A DNA stretch of 64,000 nt from NCBI GenBank assembly GCA_900095095.1, contig FMBT01000012.1, forward strand, positions 62,001 to 126,000. Reading direction: 5' to 3'. The translations under genes were made by a program, and so were the position numbers. How positions within the stretch are numbered: the stretch's first letter is position 1; each line of letters starts with the position of its first letter. The notes beneath the pieces were generated by a model that saw only the letters and a list, made by a program, of their open reading frames with translations, searched no databases and was not told the origin of the DNA. This document shows positions 54,599-64,000 of the stretch, piece by piece. The stretch is from Fragilariopsis cylindrus CCMP1102 (lineage: Eukaryota > Bacillariophyta > Bacillariophyceae > Bacillariales > Bacillariaceae).

Positions 54599-57500
54599 AT
54601 GAATAGTAATACCATGACGGCGGATACAGCTAGAACGAGTTGGAGGGGGGGAAAGACCACGGAAGATATAATACAAGACACAGAAGAAGATCCAAAAATT
54701 TACCATTATTGGACAGAAGGAAAGGGAATATTTCTTGGTAATGGATTATCAAGAAGCGAGCAAAAAGCAGCAACGATAGCTGCTTGCTGTCTCAAAGACT
54801 ATGAAAGAGGACATTCACCTACGTTACCTCGTAATTTTGATGGAATAACTCGTCAACAGTTAATTCTGTATCAGGTCAAATATTCATACGCTTGGAGAAT
54901 CTTCGGCATATCTCTATCGACATTCTTTATCTTTGTTCCTTCGTTTAATGGAAAGCTATTGACGTTGTTCTTGCATACATACGCCATCCTTATCTTTTCT
55001 ATTGACTTGTATATAAAGGATCAATTTTTTGACGACCAAAAATACAACGTTATCGAAGGGAAGAGAAGTAGAGTCTTGTTCCATGCTATGAAATTTCTAC
55101 TGATTTTACTAAGTCTACAAGCTTGCTTACAGTATCTTTTCATGAACAGTCCTACGGTACACGCCTTTACCCTAGCTGTATCAGTTTTCAAACCTATTAT
55201 CTTTTTCTACGAAAGTAGACGAGCACGAGATGCATTGGAGGCACTCATCCGTATCTCCAAAAAATTACTACATGTAATTTTGATTGAATTTTTCTTAATA
55301 TTAATCTTTGCCGCCATTGCCTGCCGTCTTTACTACGACTATGAAAGTTTCCAGAGTTTGCCGCAAGCTTGGGTTTCACTCTTTGCGTGTGAGTTCCGTA
55401 ATAGATGATTGTGTTGTTCTCGTTGTTGTTTGCTGTTGTGCCAATGCACTGTACTACATTACAGTGCTACATCGTTGAGAACAATTCACAAAAAATATTA
55501 TGTCGCTATCTCACTTATTTTGTTGTCACACCGTATGCTTTTCTATGATATTACAGTGTCCACTACTGTGGTTAATCCTAGTATCTGGATGCCCGCCTAT
55601 AATGAATCGCGATGGAATGCTGTCTTTTTTGTAATATTTATAATTGTCAGCGTCTTTTATTTGCATTCTTTGGTATTGTCGGTAGTATTTCAAGTCTTTA
55701 TTCAATCTGCGACCGAAATTCACCGTCGATCCAATTCATGTAAAGAAGAGTCATTGCAACTGGCATTTTTAGCTTTAACATCAACCAAAAACAGTGCGAA
55801 CAACGACAACAATCAGCTCCCACTGGACAACAATGCATTGGTAGACACGCGTTTGATTTGTGAAACGCTTCGATTGTTGAGACCACATTACAGTCAGCAA
55901 AAATTGAACGTGCTTATTGACATCATCTTGCCTCCAAACTTGAGAATAATTCTGGACAGGAAGTGAATGAAAACAACCTGAACTATGATGTATTTCGAAG
56001 GAGAATTCAACGTACTTTGAGCTCGTCCATTCGCAGCACACGGACGCACAGTACATTGGGTATAGCTGTGGAAATATTATCAGTTATAGTGGCAATCTTG
56101 AACTTTGTATTTGTGGTAATTTTCACATCACTACTACAATCAAATAACAGGAACGACAAGATTGAGTTTATAGTCGGTAGTTTATTAACCGTCTTGACCC
56201 TTCTCGAAGTGTCGATACGATACAACCCGTGGCAATATTCAAACAGAAAACATTTCATCAACCGACTTAATGCAGCATTGGATGGTATGGGATGTATTGG
56301 TGGTATTGTATCGTTTATTGGTACGTGATATTTCAGAAATATTTGCTCAGGAAGCTCCATTTGATCGTATTGTTTGGCATATTTCTCAACGAACTTGGTT
56401 ACTGCTGCTGCTGCTGCTGCACCGACAATGAAAAAAATTGGATAGGAATAATTTTGTATATGAGTGGTAACGAGAGGGGCATGGAATACCTTTGGATAGG
56501 ACGAGCTATTGGTATGGTCCAAAGCATGCGTTTCTCTATTTGGTTCCGCGAAGTACTCAAGCGATCATTGTATGTATTGCCCTTCCTTGCTGGCCCAATA
56601 TTCCTTATTTTGACTACAATGCATGTCTTTGTCTATATTGGAATGGCGCTTTGGGAAGGGGCTATCGATGTTGAAGAGCAGGCGTCAAACGAAGATATCC
56701 AATATCTATACTATCTGAATAATTTCAACTCATACGGTCAAGGCTGTATAACAGTGTTTAACGTACTCGTCGTGAATGATTGGCACGAGATCGCAACGTA
56801 GGTATAATTGGTTATTCCTTTGAGAGATAAAAGTTGTGTAGTGATGTCTAACATTAATGCCTACTTTTTTCTTCTTTTTCTAATCCTACCTGGCGGTCAT
56901 GATCAGCGTGTTTCTCTATGCAAGTAGATGCTCCAGTCCGTTCATCGTGTACCTGTATTTTGTTTTGGTTGTTATTGTGGCAGTTTGTATCATGTTAAAC
57001 GTAATTGTGGCATTTTTTGTCGAAAGTAAGTTTACATCGTCGAAGCATATTTTTCTGAGATATATAATGCAATCTGTGTCGTCTCTAACTTGATTTATTG
57101 TCTTATCATATCTATTTTCAGCCTTTGTCGCTCAGCTAAACTTAGTGGATATGGAAGATGGATCGCAGGTTGCAGGAGGTAATAATCCTTCCACCGGAAC
57201 ATTGCACTCTGAGGTTACAACGCGCACCGCTTCTATTGCTCGGTCATGGATTTTTGATCCTAATGATTTGAAAAAGACTATGGTTAAATCATCCAGTTGC
57301 CCAAACACTGGTGAGATAGTTGACTTTGATGTAATAAGGAAAGAAGGTTTTGATGACATCATGCAGTCGGTAGCCAATGATGATGACAAACAAATCGAAG
57401 TCGCTCGAAGCCTTATTGACTCTATAGAGGCTGTTCATGCTTTAACACCTGGTTGGTACGTATTTATTGCTACTTGTTACTGTTCCATTGTCTCTAGGAT

Positions 57501-57690
57501 CTGTGTTTTCATCTTCGAAAACTCTCTATCAACTATGTGATACTCAATCAACATAATATTTTTCCGCCACAGGAATGATAACGTAGGACATCTGCTTTGC
57601 TGTCGGCACAGTAAGATTCAATTCAGAACAAAAAGCTTCGGTAATCTTGTGATGTTATATCTGCCGCGGGAAGAAGATGTCCATCTATGA
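54599..57690 (+). CDS. Two-pore channel (TPC-type cation channel), copy B
   Basis: Exon 1 54599-55388, exon 2 from 55557, later exons ...-56797, 56907-57025, 57122-57455 and 57573-57690. Domain I: RQQLILYQVKYSYAWRI (S1), KPIIFFYESRRARDALEALIRISKK (S4-S5), filter STTVVNPSIWMPAYNESRW across the intron, and FYLHSLVLSVVFQVF (S6). Domain II: YLWIGRAIGMVQSMRFSIWFREVLKRS (S4), LVVNDWHEIAT (pore) and IMLNVIVAFFVE (S6). The tail DFDVIRKEGFDDIMQSV matches copy A. A frame change near 55936 fits one missing base in CCAAAC. Between about 56324 and 56460 the frame also changes, by an intron or error. Two-pore channels conduct Ca2+ or Na+ from acidic stores or vacuoles. Confidence 0.8.
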
Positions 57691-57976
57691 TAATGGGAAT
57701 CACAGAAAGCTTGTCAAGTTCTGACCAGGTGACCAAAGCTCTGCTAACCCAAACCAACAAATCGGTCGATACCTTCCGAATCCAAATGATAATCTAAAAT
57801 GTTGCAGATAAATGGAGCATTGTTGCCACAAAATAATGGTATTTTACTAATAACAGCAAGTGTTACGAATTCCAAAAATAAGATGGGTGGATGGATGGGT
57901 CATAATATAGAAGAACAAAAGGTTTTAACATATCAGGTAAACATATAGCATTCATTGTATTTTAGTCTAATTTATT

Positions 57977-59379
57977 CTATTTTTTAAGAACATTTCTGGA
58001 TGCAGATAATTTCTGTAGAGAAATACAATCTTTAGGTCGAGATGATCCGTACCGCATGAATGCCAAACTCATTGTACTGGTGGTACACGAAGTTTCATCC
58101 TTTTCTTTCATAGTAGAAACAACAGCGTCAACAAGTTTAACTGCACTCTCTAAGCGGTATTTCCTCCCTCACCCATCGAAGGTGTCATTGCGTGTGCGGC
58201 GTCGCCGATTAACGAAATGCAACCATCTTCAGTAGAGTAGGTGACCTCTTCACCTTCTTCTGCTTCCATCTGAAGCCATGTTACTCTACGCTTTACTACT
58301 GCACTATCAAAAACACTACCGTCCAAGACGGCGTATAACGCTGGCAATTCCTTTTCGAATAGCTGCTTCAAATGATCTGCCAACTTTGTTGATGTTGAAT
58401 CTATATTCTTTACACCTTCCACTACAGGACTTGAAGAATCGTTTATCCAATCTTCTCCATTAATTTTGGTGGGTTTCGTATCAATTGGTGGTACGAGCCA
58501 AGGATATTTTTCTAATGTTTCATCGTAATAGATCATACTTATAGACACACCACAATTGTCTGGTAGAGGAGATGCAATTATGTAAAACTTGCATTCGTCG
58601 TTTGATGGTTTTATTATATACATGCCGTTTGGTTTCCAAATTTTCGGTACATAATTCATTGTCATGTGAACGGCAGAGCTTGGACAAGTCACCATAGTGT
58701 TCAAAAAGGATGGAAACGATTGACGAACATTACTCCATTTCCCATCAGCACCAATCACATGTGTAGCAGAAATTTTAGTACCATCTTCAAGATGAACGAG
58801 AAGACCTAATTCTTTATCGTTGGTAACGCTTGACACTCCAACACCTTTCTTCAATGTTACATTTGGTAGTTCAGAAGCAATATTTTCAATGCACTGTACT
58901 AAGAGCGGCCGACTTAAAGCAAGGTCTGGTGATTTTTTGGGAATTGTCTTTATCTCTCCCGTCGTTCCGTTGAAAATATAGGTGCAACTTCTTTCAGAAC
59001 CAATTTCCATCGCAGTCTCAAGACATCTTGCTTGTTTCAGTGCCTTCTTTCCCTTGTCATTAAGAATTATAGTATATGACTTTGTTCCCCATGAATCCGT
59101 TTCAATTGATTTCTCTACTACTGTTGATTTAATTCCAATGTTGTTCAAAAGGACCGAAGCGAGTAGACCACCGGGACCACCACCACAAATAACAACATTC
59201 GGTTCTTCTTTTGATGATGAAGTGACGATATTATGATGCACGCTGCTGGCGGGTTGTTTATTGTTAGTACTTGTACTTGTAAAACTTGCAACTGCCACCA
59301 CGTTCCTACCAAGTATCAAATTAAAGGCAAATGTGGTCAATGCAAACAATATGCAAGATCGGTTCTTCATATTTTTCAA
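57977..59379 (-). CDS. Plastid-type FAD-dependent monooxygenase, frame break near the C-terminus
   Basis: 409 codons run to a stop at 58150, but the family sequence continues in another frame to 57977 (LESAVKLVDAVVSTMKEKDE, KLSASRNVLKK), so the stop at GEGGNTA is caused by one apparently missing base near 58155. The FAD-binding motif is VVICGGGPGGLLASVLL near residue 62; the second motif is ISATHVIGADGKWSNVRQSF near 205 and the third CISLIGDAAHAMTPSMGEGGNTA, with GD binding FAD ribityl. This is the PHBH/kynurenine-3-monooxygenase class; the substrate is unknown. The N-terminus is a signal peptide ending VAVAS/F, an ASAF-like plastid signal, followed by a Ser/Thr-rich stretch. Confidence 0.85.
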
Positions 59380-60031
59380 AAATAATTGCTACCGCTATGT
59401 TGAACAAGTAAAATTAATCATTCAACACGTGTCGCAAAATAATAATTGCTTTGACTCTTTTTTGAGCAAAATGGCGATAGAAATGTCAGAGTGCAAGTAG
59501 AAGCTAATGAGTCAAGAGTTTATTATTTGGTTGGCGCTTTTTGTTGATGATGATAGTTCTCCTGAAACATCGTCAACATCGTAGAAAAGTTAATTCAAAT
59601 AAATTATTATGAGCTGAATCAATCGAATGAATCCATCATTAGCTCATGAGCTGATTCGATTCATTCTGATGTGGGATTCAAATAGCTGAAAAAAAATTGA
59701 ACAAGATTTTTTTGGAAAAATCGTAGCCTCTCGCAATCACGAGTTATTTTTCAATCTTGGCAAAATCCGCGACGCGATCATTCTTGACACCAAAGAGAAC
59801 AACATACTGTAGGATCAATCAATCATCCTTTCTTCTCGTCGAAATTGCTTCATGAGAAGCCGAGAAAAGCATTCTAAAATATAATACTATCGACAAAGAC
59901 CCCTACCGTTGACGACATAAAGTTCATACCTCTCATACAATATAATATAACATAACATAACATAACATAACATAACATAACACAATATAACATAATATAA
60001 AGAAAATAAAGGAAAAAGAAAAACAACAACA
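59380..60031. other. Bidirectional intergenic region with (CATAA)n
   Basis: A pentanucleotide tract (ATAAC)n lies at about 59941-59990, close to the thiolase start. An imperfect inverted word, TGAGCTGAATCAATCGAATG with CATTAGCTCATGAGCTGATTCG, lies at about 59611-59660. No gene. Confidence 0.5.
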
Positions 60032-61512
60032 ATGATATCCTCTCAAAAACTAGTCCGCCCTTTGCTGACTGCTCAACGACGACTGTTTTCGTTAAGGCCT
60101 ATTGCCGGTGGTCGTGATGTCGTCATCGTCAGTGGCGTGCGACTCCCATTCGCTCAGGCCTCGACGATATACCAAGATGAAATGGCTGTAGATTTGCAAC
60201 GACTTGCAATCAAAGGTCTGATCGATCAAACTGCCTTACCTAAGGACGCTATCGACTACGTTGTTTGTGGTAATGTCATTCAAGAAGTTAAGACATCGAA
60301 TATTGCAAGAGAGGCAGCCATCAATGCAGGTCTACCGTACAACATACCAAGTCATACGATAGCACAAGCTTGTATTTCGGCGAATGCTGCAATTGCAACG
60401 GGTGCTGCTGCCATCCAATCAGGTCATGCCGATGTGGTCATAGCTGGAGGGGTAGAAACATTTTCCGACGTTCCTATTCGTTTATCTCGACCAATTCGAC
60501 AGAAACTTATTACGTTACCAAAGGCTATGAAAAAAGGTGGTCCTATTGGTGCAGTCCGACACATGTTAAAGGGACTTAAAATGAAAGATTTAAGTTTAGA
60601 AACACCTGCTATTGCCAATTTCACAACGGGAGAGGTCATGGGTGTCAGCTCAGACAAATTATCGGCAAAATTCGGTATATCTCGTCAAGAACAAGACGAA
60701 TTTACTGTTCGGTCACACACACTCGCTCATAAGGCTCACGATGATGGATTTTATAAGGATGAAATCATCCCATATCGTGGATCAATTGCTGAAAATGGTA
60801 TCAAGGGTAATTCATCGTACGAATCAGTTAGTAAGTTGAAGGCAGCTTTTGTCAAACCGAACGGGACACATACAGCAGCCAATTCTAGTTTTTTAACGGA
60901 CGGTGCCGCTGCTACTTTAATAATGAGTGAAGAAAAGGCCAAGGAATTGGGCTACAAACCGTTGGCTTACTTGAGAGATTGGAGCTTTAAGTCGTGTGAT
61001 CCATGGGAAGAACTATTACTCGGTCCGACGTACTGTACTCAAGATATTTTACAACGCAACAGTATGTCGATCAATGACTTTGGTGTATTTGAAATCCATG
61101 AAGCCTTCGCTGGACAGATCTTGTCCAACTTGGCAGCTATGGATAGTGACATATTCGCTAAAGAGAAGGGTTGGTCTAAAAAGGTTGGTGCCATCGACTT
61201 CGATAAAATGAACATTAAGGGTGGATCATTATCGATCGGACATCCATTCGGTGCGACTGGATCACGACTAGTAACAACAGCGTACGTGAATCTTGAATTT
61301 GTATCTATATAAACTCTATATTTTTTCATCTGGTTTGATCTATAAAAAGTTTGTGTCACAAAAGCTAACAATTTTTTATATTTTATCTGATCAACATAAC
61401 ATAACATAGCGCACGACGACTACAAGAAGAAGGACAGCAATTCGCTTTGATTGCCGCATGCGCTGACGGTGGTTTGGGTCATGCATGCTTATTGGAAAGA
61501 TACGATAATTGA
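60032..61512 (+). CDS. Mitochondrial 3-ketoacyl-CoA thiolase (trifunctional protein beta type)
   Basis: Exons 60032-61281 and 61410-61512 (phase 2) give 450 residues. It cleaves 3-ketoacyl-CoA with CoA in the last step of beta-oxidation. Residues 1-25 (Arg-rich, no acids) look like a mitochondrial presequence. VVIVSGVRLPFAQ opens the domain; QACISANAAIATG holds the nucleophile Cys near 113. GGVETFSDVP, NSSFLTDGAAA, EIHEAFAGQIL with the catalytic His, and GGSLSIGHPFGATGSR follow. The second catalytic Cys is in ACADGGLGHA, encoded by exon 2. The long insertion IRQKLITLPKAMKKGGPIGAVRHML is typical of HADHB-type rather than short acetoacetyl-CoA thiolases. The last motif CADGGLG departs from the usual C-x-G-G-G-x-G. 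Confidence 0.92.
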
Positions 61513-61829
61513 TAAAAATCACAACCTTCTTCAATATCTTTGACAATTGCAATAAATGGACGATAATATAAATGGGAACTGGAACGAAACACCATCATCC
61601 TTCCGTAATCTAATATCGATGGACGACTACTAGTAGATGTATATAGTATTGACTAGAGGTTTTTTTCTCTCAAAATTTATAGTCCCGCTCAAATAATTAA
61701 TTAATTTATAGTATGTCTTTATGATGATAATACTATTAAATAATAGCATGTTTTTAATTCTCTTTCTTTCTCGCTATTTATGTTTGTACCCATCGCTATT
61801 GCGCTTATTTTGACCAAATAATATGTATA
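61513..61829. other. Convergent 3' flanks
   Basis: AT-rich; no feature seen. Confidence 0.5.
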
Positions 61830-63526
61830 TTAAGGTGAAACTGAAATAGGTTCCTTCATTTTTTGATCTCCCCCCGCCGCCGACACCGCCGACGATGACG
61901 CGGCAGTACCGGTTGTATTAATATTAATGTCATCACCTGATGCCTTTACACTAGCCTTGAACCATGCATTGGGATGGTTACCAAAATTATTTTCTGACAC
62001 GATAACAGTAGGATTAATCGCCTTGAAATGTTCAACACAAGCAAGTTGATAATTTTGTGATTTGATTTGATTAATAATCGGTTTTTGTTGTGATGGTGCG
62101 ACACCCATCTTACCTAACATCGACGATACGTCCTGTACAGACGAATGTTTGTATGGACAACCATGATGCTCATTTGAATTTGGTGCATTACTATTGATAA
62201 TTTTAGAACATGTGTACGGTGGATAATTTTGACGTTTACCTTCCTTACCATACATATGACGAAAATTGTAGGAATATTCTTTATTAAAATCTTTACCAAC
62301 AAACATCCGTTCAAAGTATGTTAATGCATCCTCTAATGCTAAACCAGCACCTTTCAAGAATAATCCATACTGGAGTCGACCCCAATGTTTCAAATGTTTT
62401 TCTCTTCCTAACCCAACTTGTAGTTGTGCCATACATAATGGCATATGTTTAAGATGTGCCTGGACGTTATTTGCATTCAACTTTAATCCATCAGCTGCTG
62501 CATCAAGGAAATCATCCTTTTGAGTATGGACGGTTGCAACATTCTTTAAGAATCCTGTTGTACGTTGTAATGATGACGTGGTTGGTACTGCACTTAATAA
62601 TGCCAATTGACGTGAAAGATTCGTACGGAATTTAGCTGTTACCAAATTTAATAATTTTGATTCTGGAATATATGCCTTACCAGCCTTAACATATACCTGA
62701 CGATGTTGAACTAGATCTAATGCTTGAGTGAATGGTACACGGTAGATATTATTACCATCACCAGTAACTGTTAGAGGGTTTGAATTCAAACTAGGTGTTG
62801 CTGCTAATATTTGTGGTAAAATCGATTCCAATTCCTTTTTGGATAAGACATGTGCATTCGGTAATACAGATTCAAGTGCTTTTGTAATAGCATTACTAGC
62901 TTTCGAATGATTAAGACGATACTTAATCAATGCAACTTCTTGTGTTAAGAACCATCGACGTAAATCTTCTGTACGACAATATGCCAATCGTAATACAAAA
63001 TGTGATATACTATCTTTAACTGGATCATTCAATTTTGATAATAGTGGATCGAGGAGTTTCTTATGCTTATCAGGTGCTATATGACGTAGTTTGAGTTGTT
63101 CAATCTTTTTTAGAACCTGTATTGTTGGTGTAAAGAATATAGAATATAATAGAATATAGAGCGTGAGTGCGAGTGCGTGTGTGTTTGTGAAATTAAGTAG
63201 TGAGTAATCAAGACAGAAAAGATACTTATCGTAGACAAGACAAGACACATACAGTACTCGTACAGAATACGGTACTATACAATACACTACAATACAATTA
63301 AGTTAATTATGTATGCGTAACGTGACGTTTCACTACTACTGATTATACTACTAACCTTTAGACGATCAAGTGCATATTCTTCAAAATCATCTAAACTAAC
63401 TTCCATCGATGGGATATCTTGATATAGATTGATATTACTCAATGCAGCAGCAGAGGAAGGACCTGTTTCCTCCGTTCCTCCCCTTGGTAGGCCATTACTA
63501 CTACGAGATGATTTAACAACGTTCAT
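61830..63526 (-). CDS. PRIM2: DNA primase large subunit
   Basis: Exons 63526-63356 and 63116-61830 (phase 0) give 485 residues. With the small subunit and Pol alpha it makes RNA-DNA primers. DDFEEYALDRLK/VLKKIEQLKLR is the usual start. HFVLRLAYCRTEDLRRWFLTQEVALIKYR is the strongest conserved block. The four cluster-ligand cysteines are in MPLCMAQL, YTCSKI, HHGCPYK and YQLACVEHF. LKHWGRLQYGLFLKGAGL and YSYNFRHMYGKEGKR belong to the C-terminal iron-sulfur domain. The Ala/Ser/Gly tail after HPNAWFKAS is low complexity. Length is near the eukaryotic norm, and both exons carry conserved sequence. Confidence 0.94.
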
Positions 63527-63925
63527 CTTCTTATCGTGTTCTCTTGGTTTTTTCCTTGTTTTTGCTTTGTTTTGTTACTATCGTAAACTAGTATTTAGTT
63601 CAGTTGTTGTGTGTTGAATTGATTGTGTTATGAGGTGTGTTTCATTTAGAGCTCCTTCGCAATTCGTTGTTTTACAGTACGTCTTTGGTTACATTAACCA
63701 AAAGCAAGTAGGGTTTTAGGGAAGTATTTTGCGCGCGCGCCGTCTCTCTCCAAAAATCAGCATATTTTTTGGCGCGCTAAGCGCTAAAAAATAAGGGATA
63801 GTTGTTTCGGGGGAATTAATGCTTTAGATAAAATGGGGTTTAGCTACCCTTGATTCATTCGACTCGACTCAGTCGACTAACTAACATTATCGACTTATTT
63901 TCAATTTCCTTACCTTCTTACTTAC
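63527..63925. other. Primase upstream region
   Basis: Non-coding except for the E2F-like dyad; includes GC-rich GCGCGCGCGCCG at about 63731 in an AT-rich setting. Confidence 0.5.
63765..63792. promoter_or_regulatory. E2F-like dyad upstream of the primase gene
   Basis: TTTTTTGGCGCGC followed by TAAGCGCTAAAAAA contains a perfect E2F consensus TTTGGCGC (63768-63775) and a near-symmetric second half. It lies about 240 nt upstream of the primase ATG, and primase is a classical G1/S target. A GCGCGCGCGCC stretch is 30 nt further left. Binding is inference. Confidence 0.5.
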
Positions 63926-64000
63926 TTTTTCTCGCATGTAAGATTCTACATGATTTTGTAGTACACAAATCAAATCATCTCTTTCAACCGTATTATTCAT
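63926..64000 (-). CDS. Possible first exon cut by the window edge
   Basis: Reading leftwards from 64000, ATG opens MNNTVERDDLICVLQNHVESYMREK and meets a GTAAGTAAG donor at 63925. There is little room for further exons before the primase start, so this may be a chance frame, or the coding part of a gene lying mainly to the right. Confidence 0.2.

Noticed and set aside
1-64000. tRNA and rRNA genes
   Set aside because: No cloverleaf with both A and B boxes and no rRNA-like stretch was recognised by eye; a tRNAscan and Rfam run would decide.

Overview
The window looks like nuclear DNA of a diatom, probably a raphid pennate; the species is not identified. Genes are split by short GT-AG introns, mostly 70-210 nt. 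Several predicted proteins start with a signal peptide followed by an ASAF-type cleavage motif with Phe at +1 (TSAF, HAFVAP, VASF), the signature of import into a red-derived secondary plastid. A bacterial-type AdoMet decarboxylase fused to an aminopropyltransferase, two members of an acidic protein family I know mainly from diatoms, and Asn/Gln/Ser-rich microsatellite proteins agree with this.

Layout. 1-885: 3' exons of an unknown gene. 1.0-2.7 kb: plastid-type FAD oxidoreductase related to the domain found N-terminal to SelD. 3.2-4.35 kb: intron-free DNA that reads as Bacteroidetes (a GNAT gene plus the N-terminus of an S41 lipoprotein). 4.5-7.5 kb: an LRAT/NC-domain gene with a 27-nt microexon, and an alpha/beta hydrolase. 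8.3-10.4 kb: polyamine fusion enzyme. 11.2-15.2 kb: mitochondrial-type cysteine synthase and lumenal C-terminal processing protease. 15.4-16.65 kb: degenerate tandem array carrying intron-like segments, ending at a tRNA pseudouridine synthase (16.7-18.6 kb). 19.5-24.1 kb: two paralogues of the diatom acidic family. 25.8-26.4 kb: tandem repeat. 27.0-28.4 kb: unknown gene with a 100-bp internal duplication. 28.7-35.2 kb: seven-exon Iml1/DEPDC5 gene (GATOR1, TORC1 control) that appears to lack a DEP domain. 35.43-35.84 kb: MITE. 36.2-38.8 kb: RLP24 and a SIRT2-type deacylase. 39.4-40.3 kb: a decayed unknown gene. 41.1-42.0 kb: metallo-beta-lactamase hydrolase. 42.5-46.4 and 54.6-57.7 kb: two divergent two-pore channel genes. 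Between them: a Pro/Ser/Thr-rich protein, a DUF4399 plastid-lumen protein, a degraded copia-like remnant and ribosomal protein eS27. 58.0-63.5 kb: FAD monooxygenase, mitochondrial 3-ketoacyl-CoA thiolase and DNA primase large subunit with an E2F-like site upstream.

The genes do not form operons and no single pathway unites them. Housekeeping genes from 6 to 38 kb and from 60 to 63.5 kb keep long intact spliced frames. Genes between about 42 and 59 kb instead carry repeated one-base frame breaks that would nearly all be explained by one missing base each, which points either to deletion-biased consensus errors or to local gene decay.
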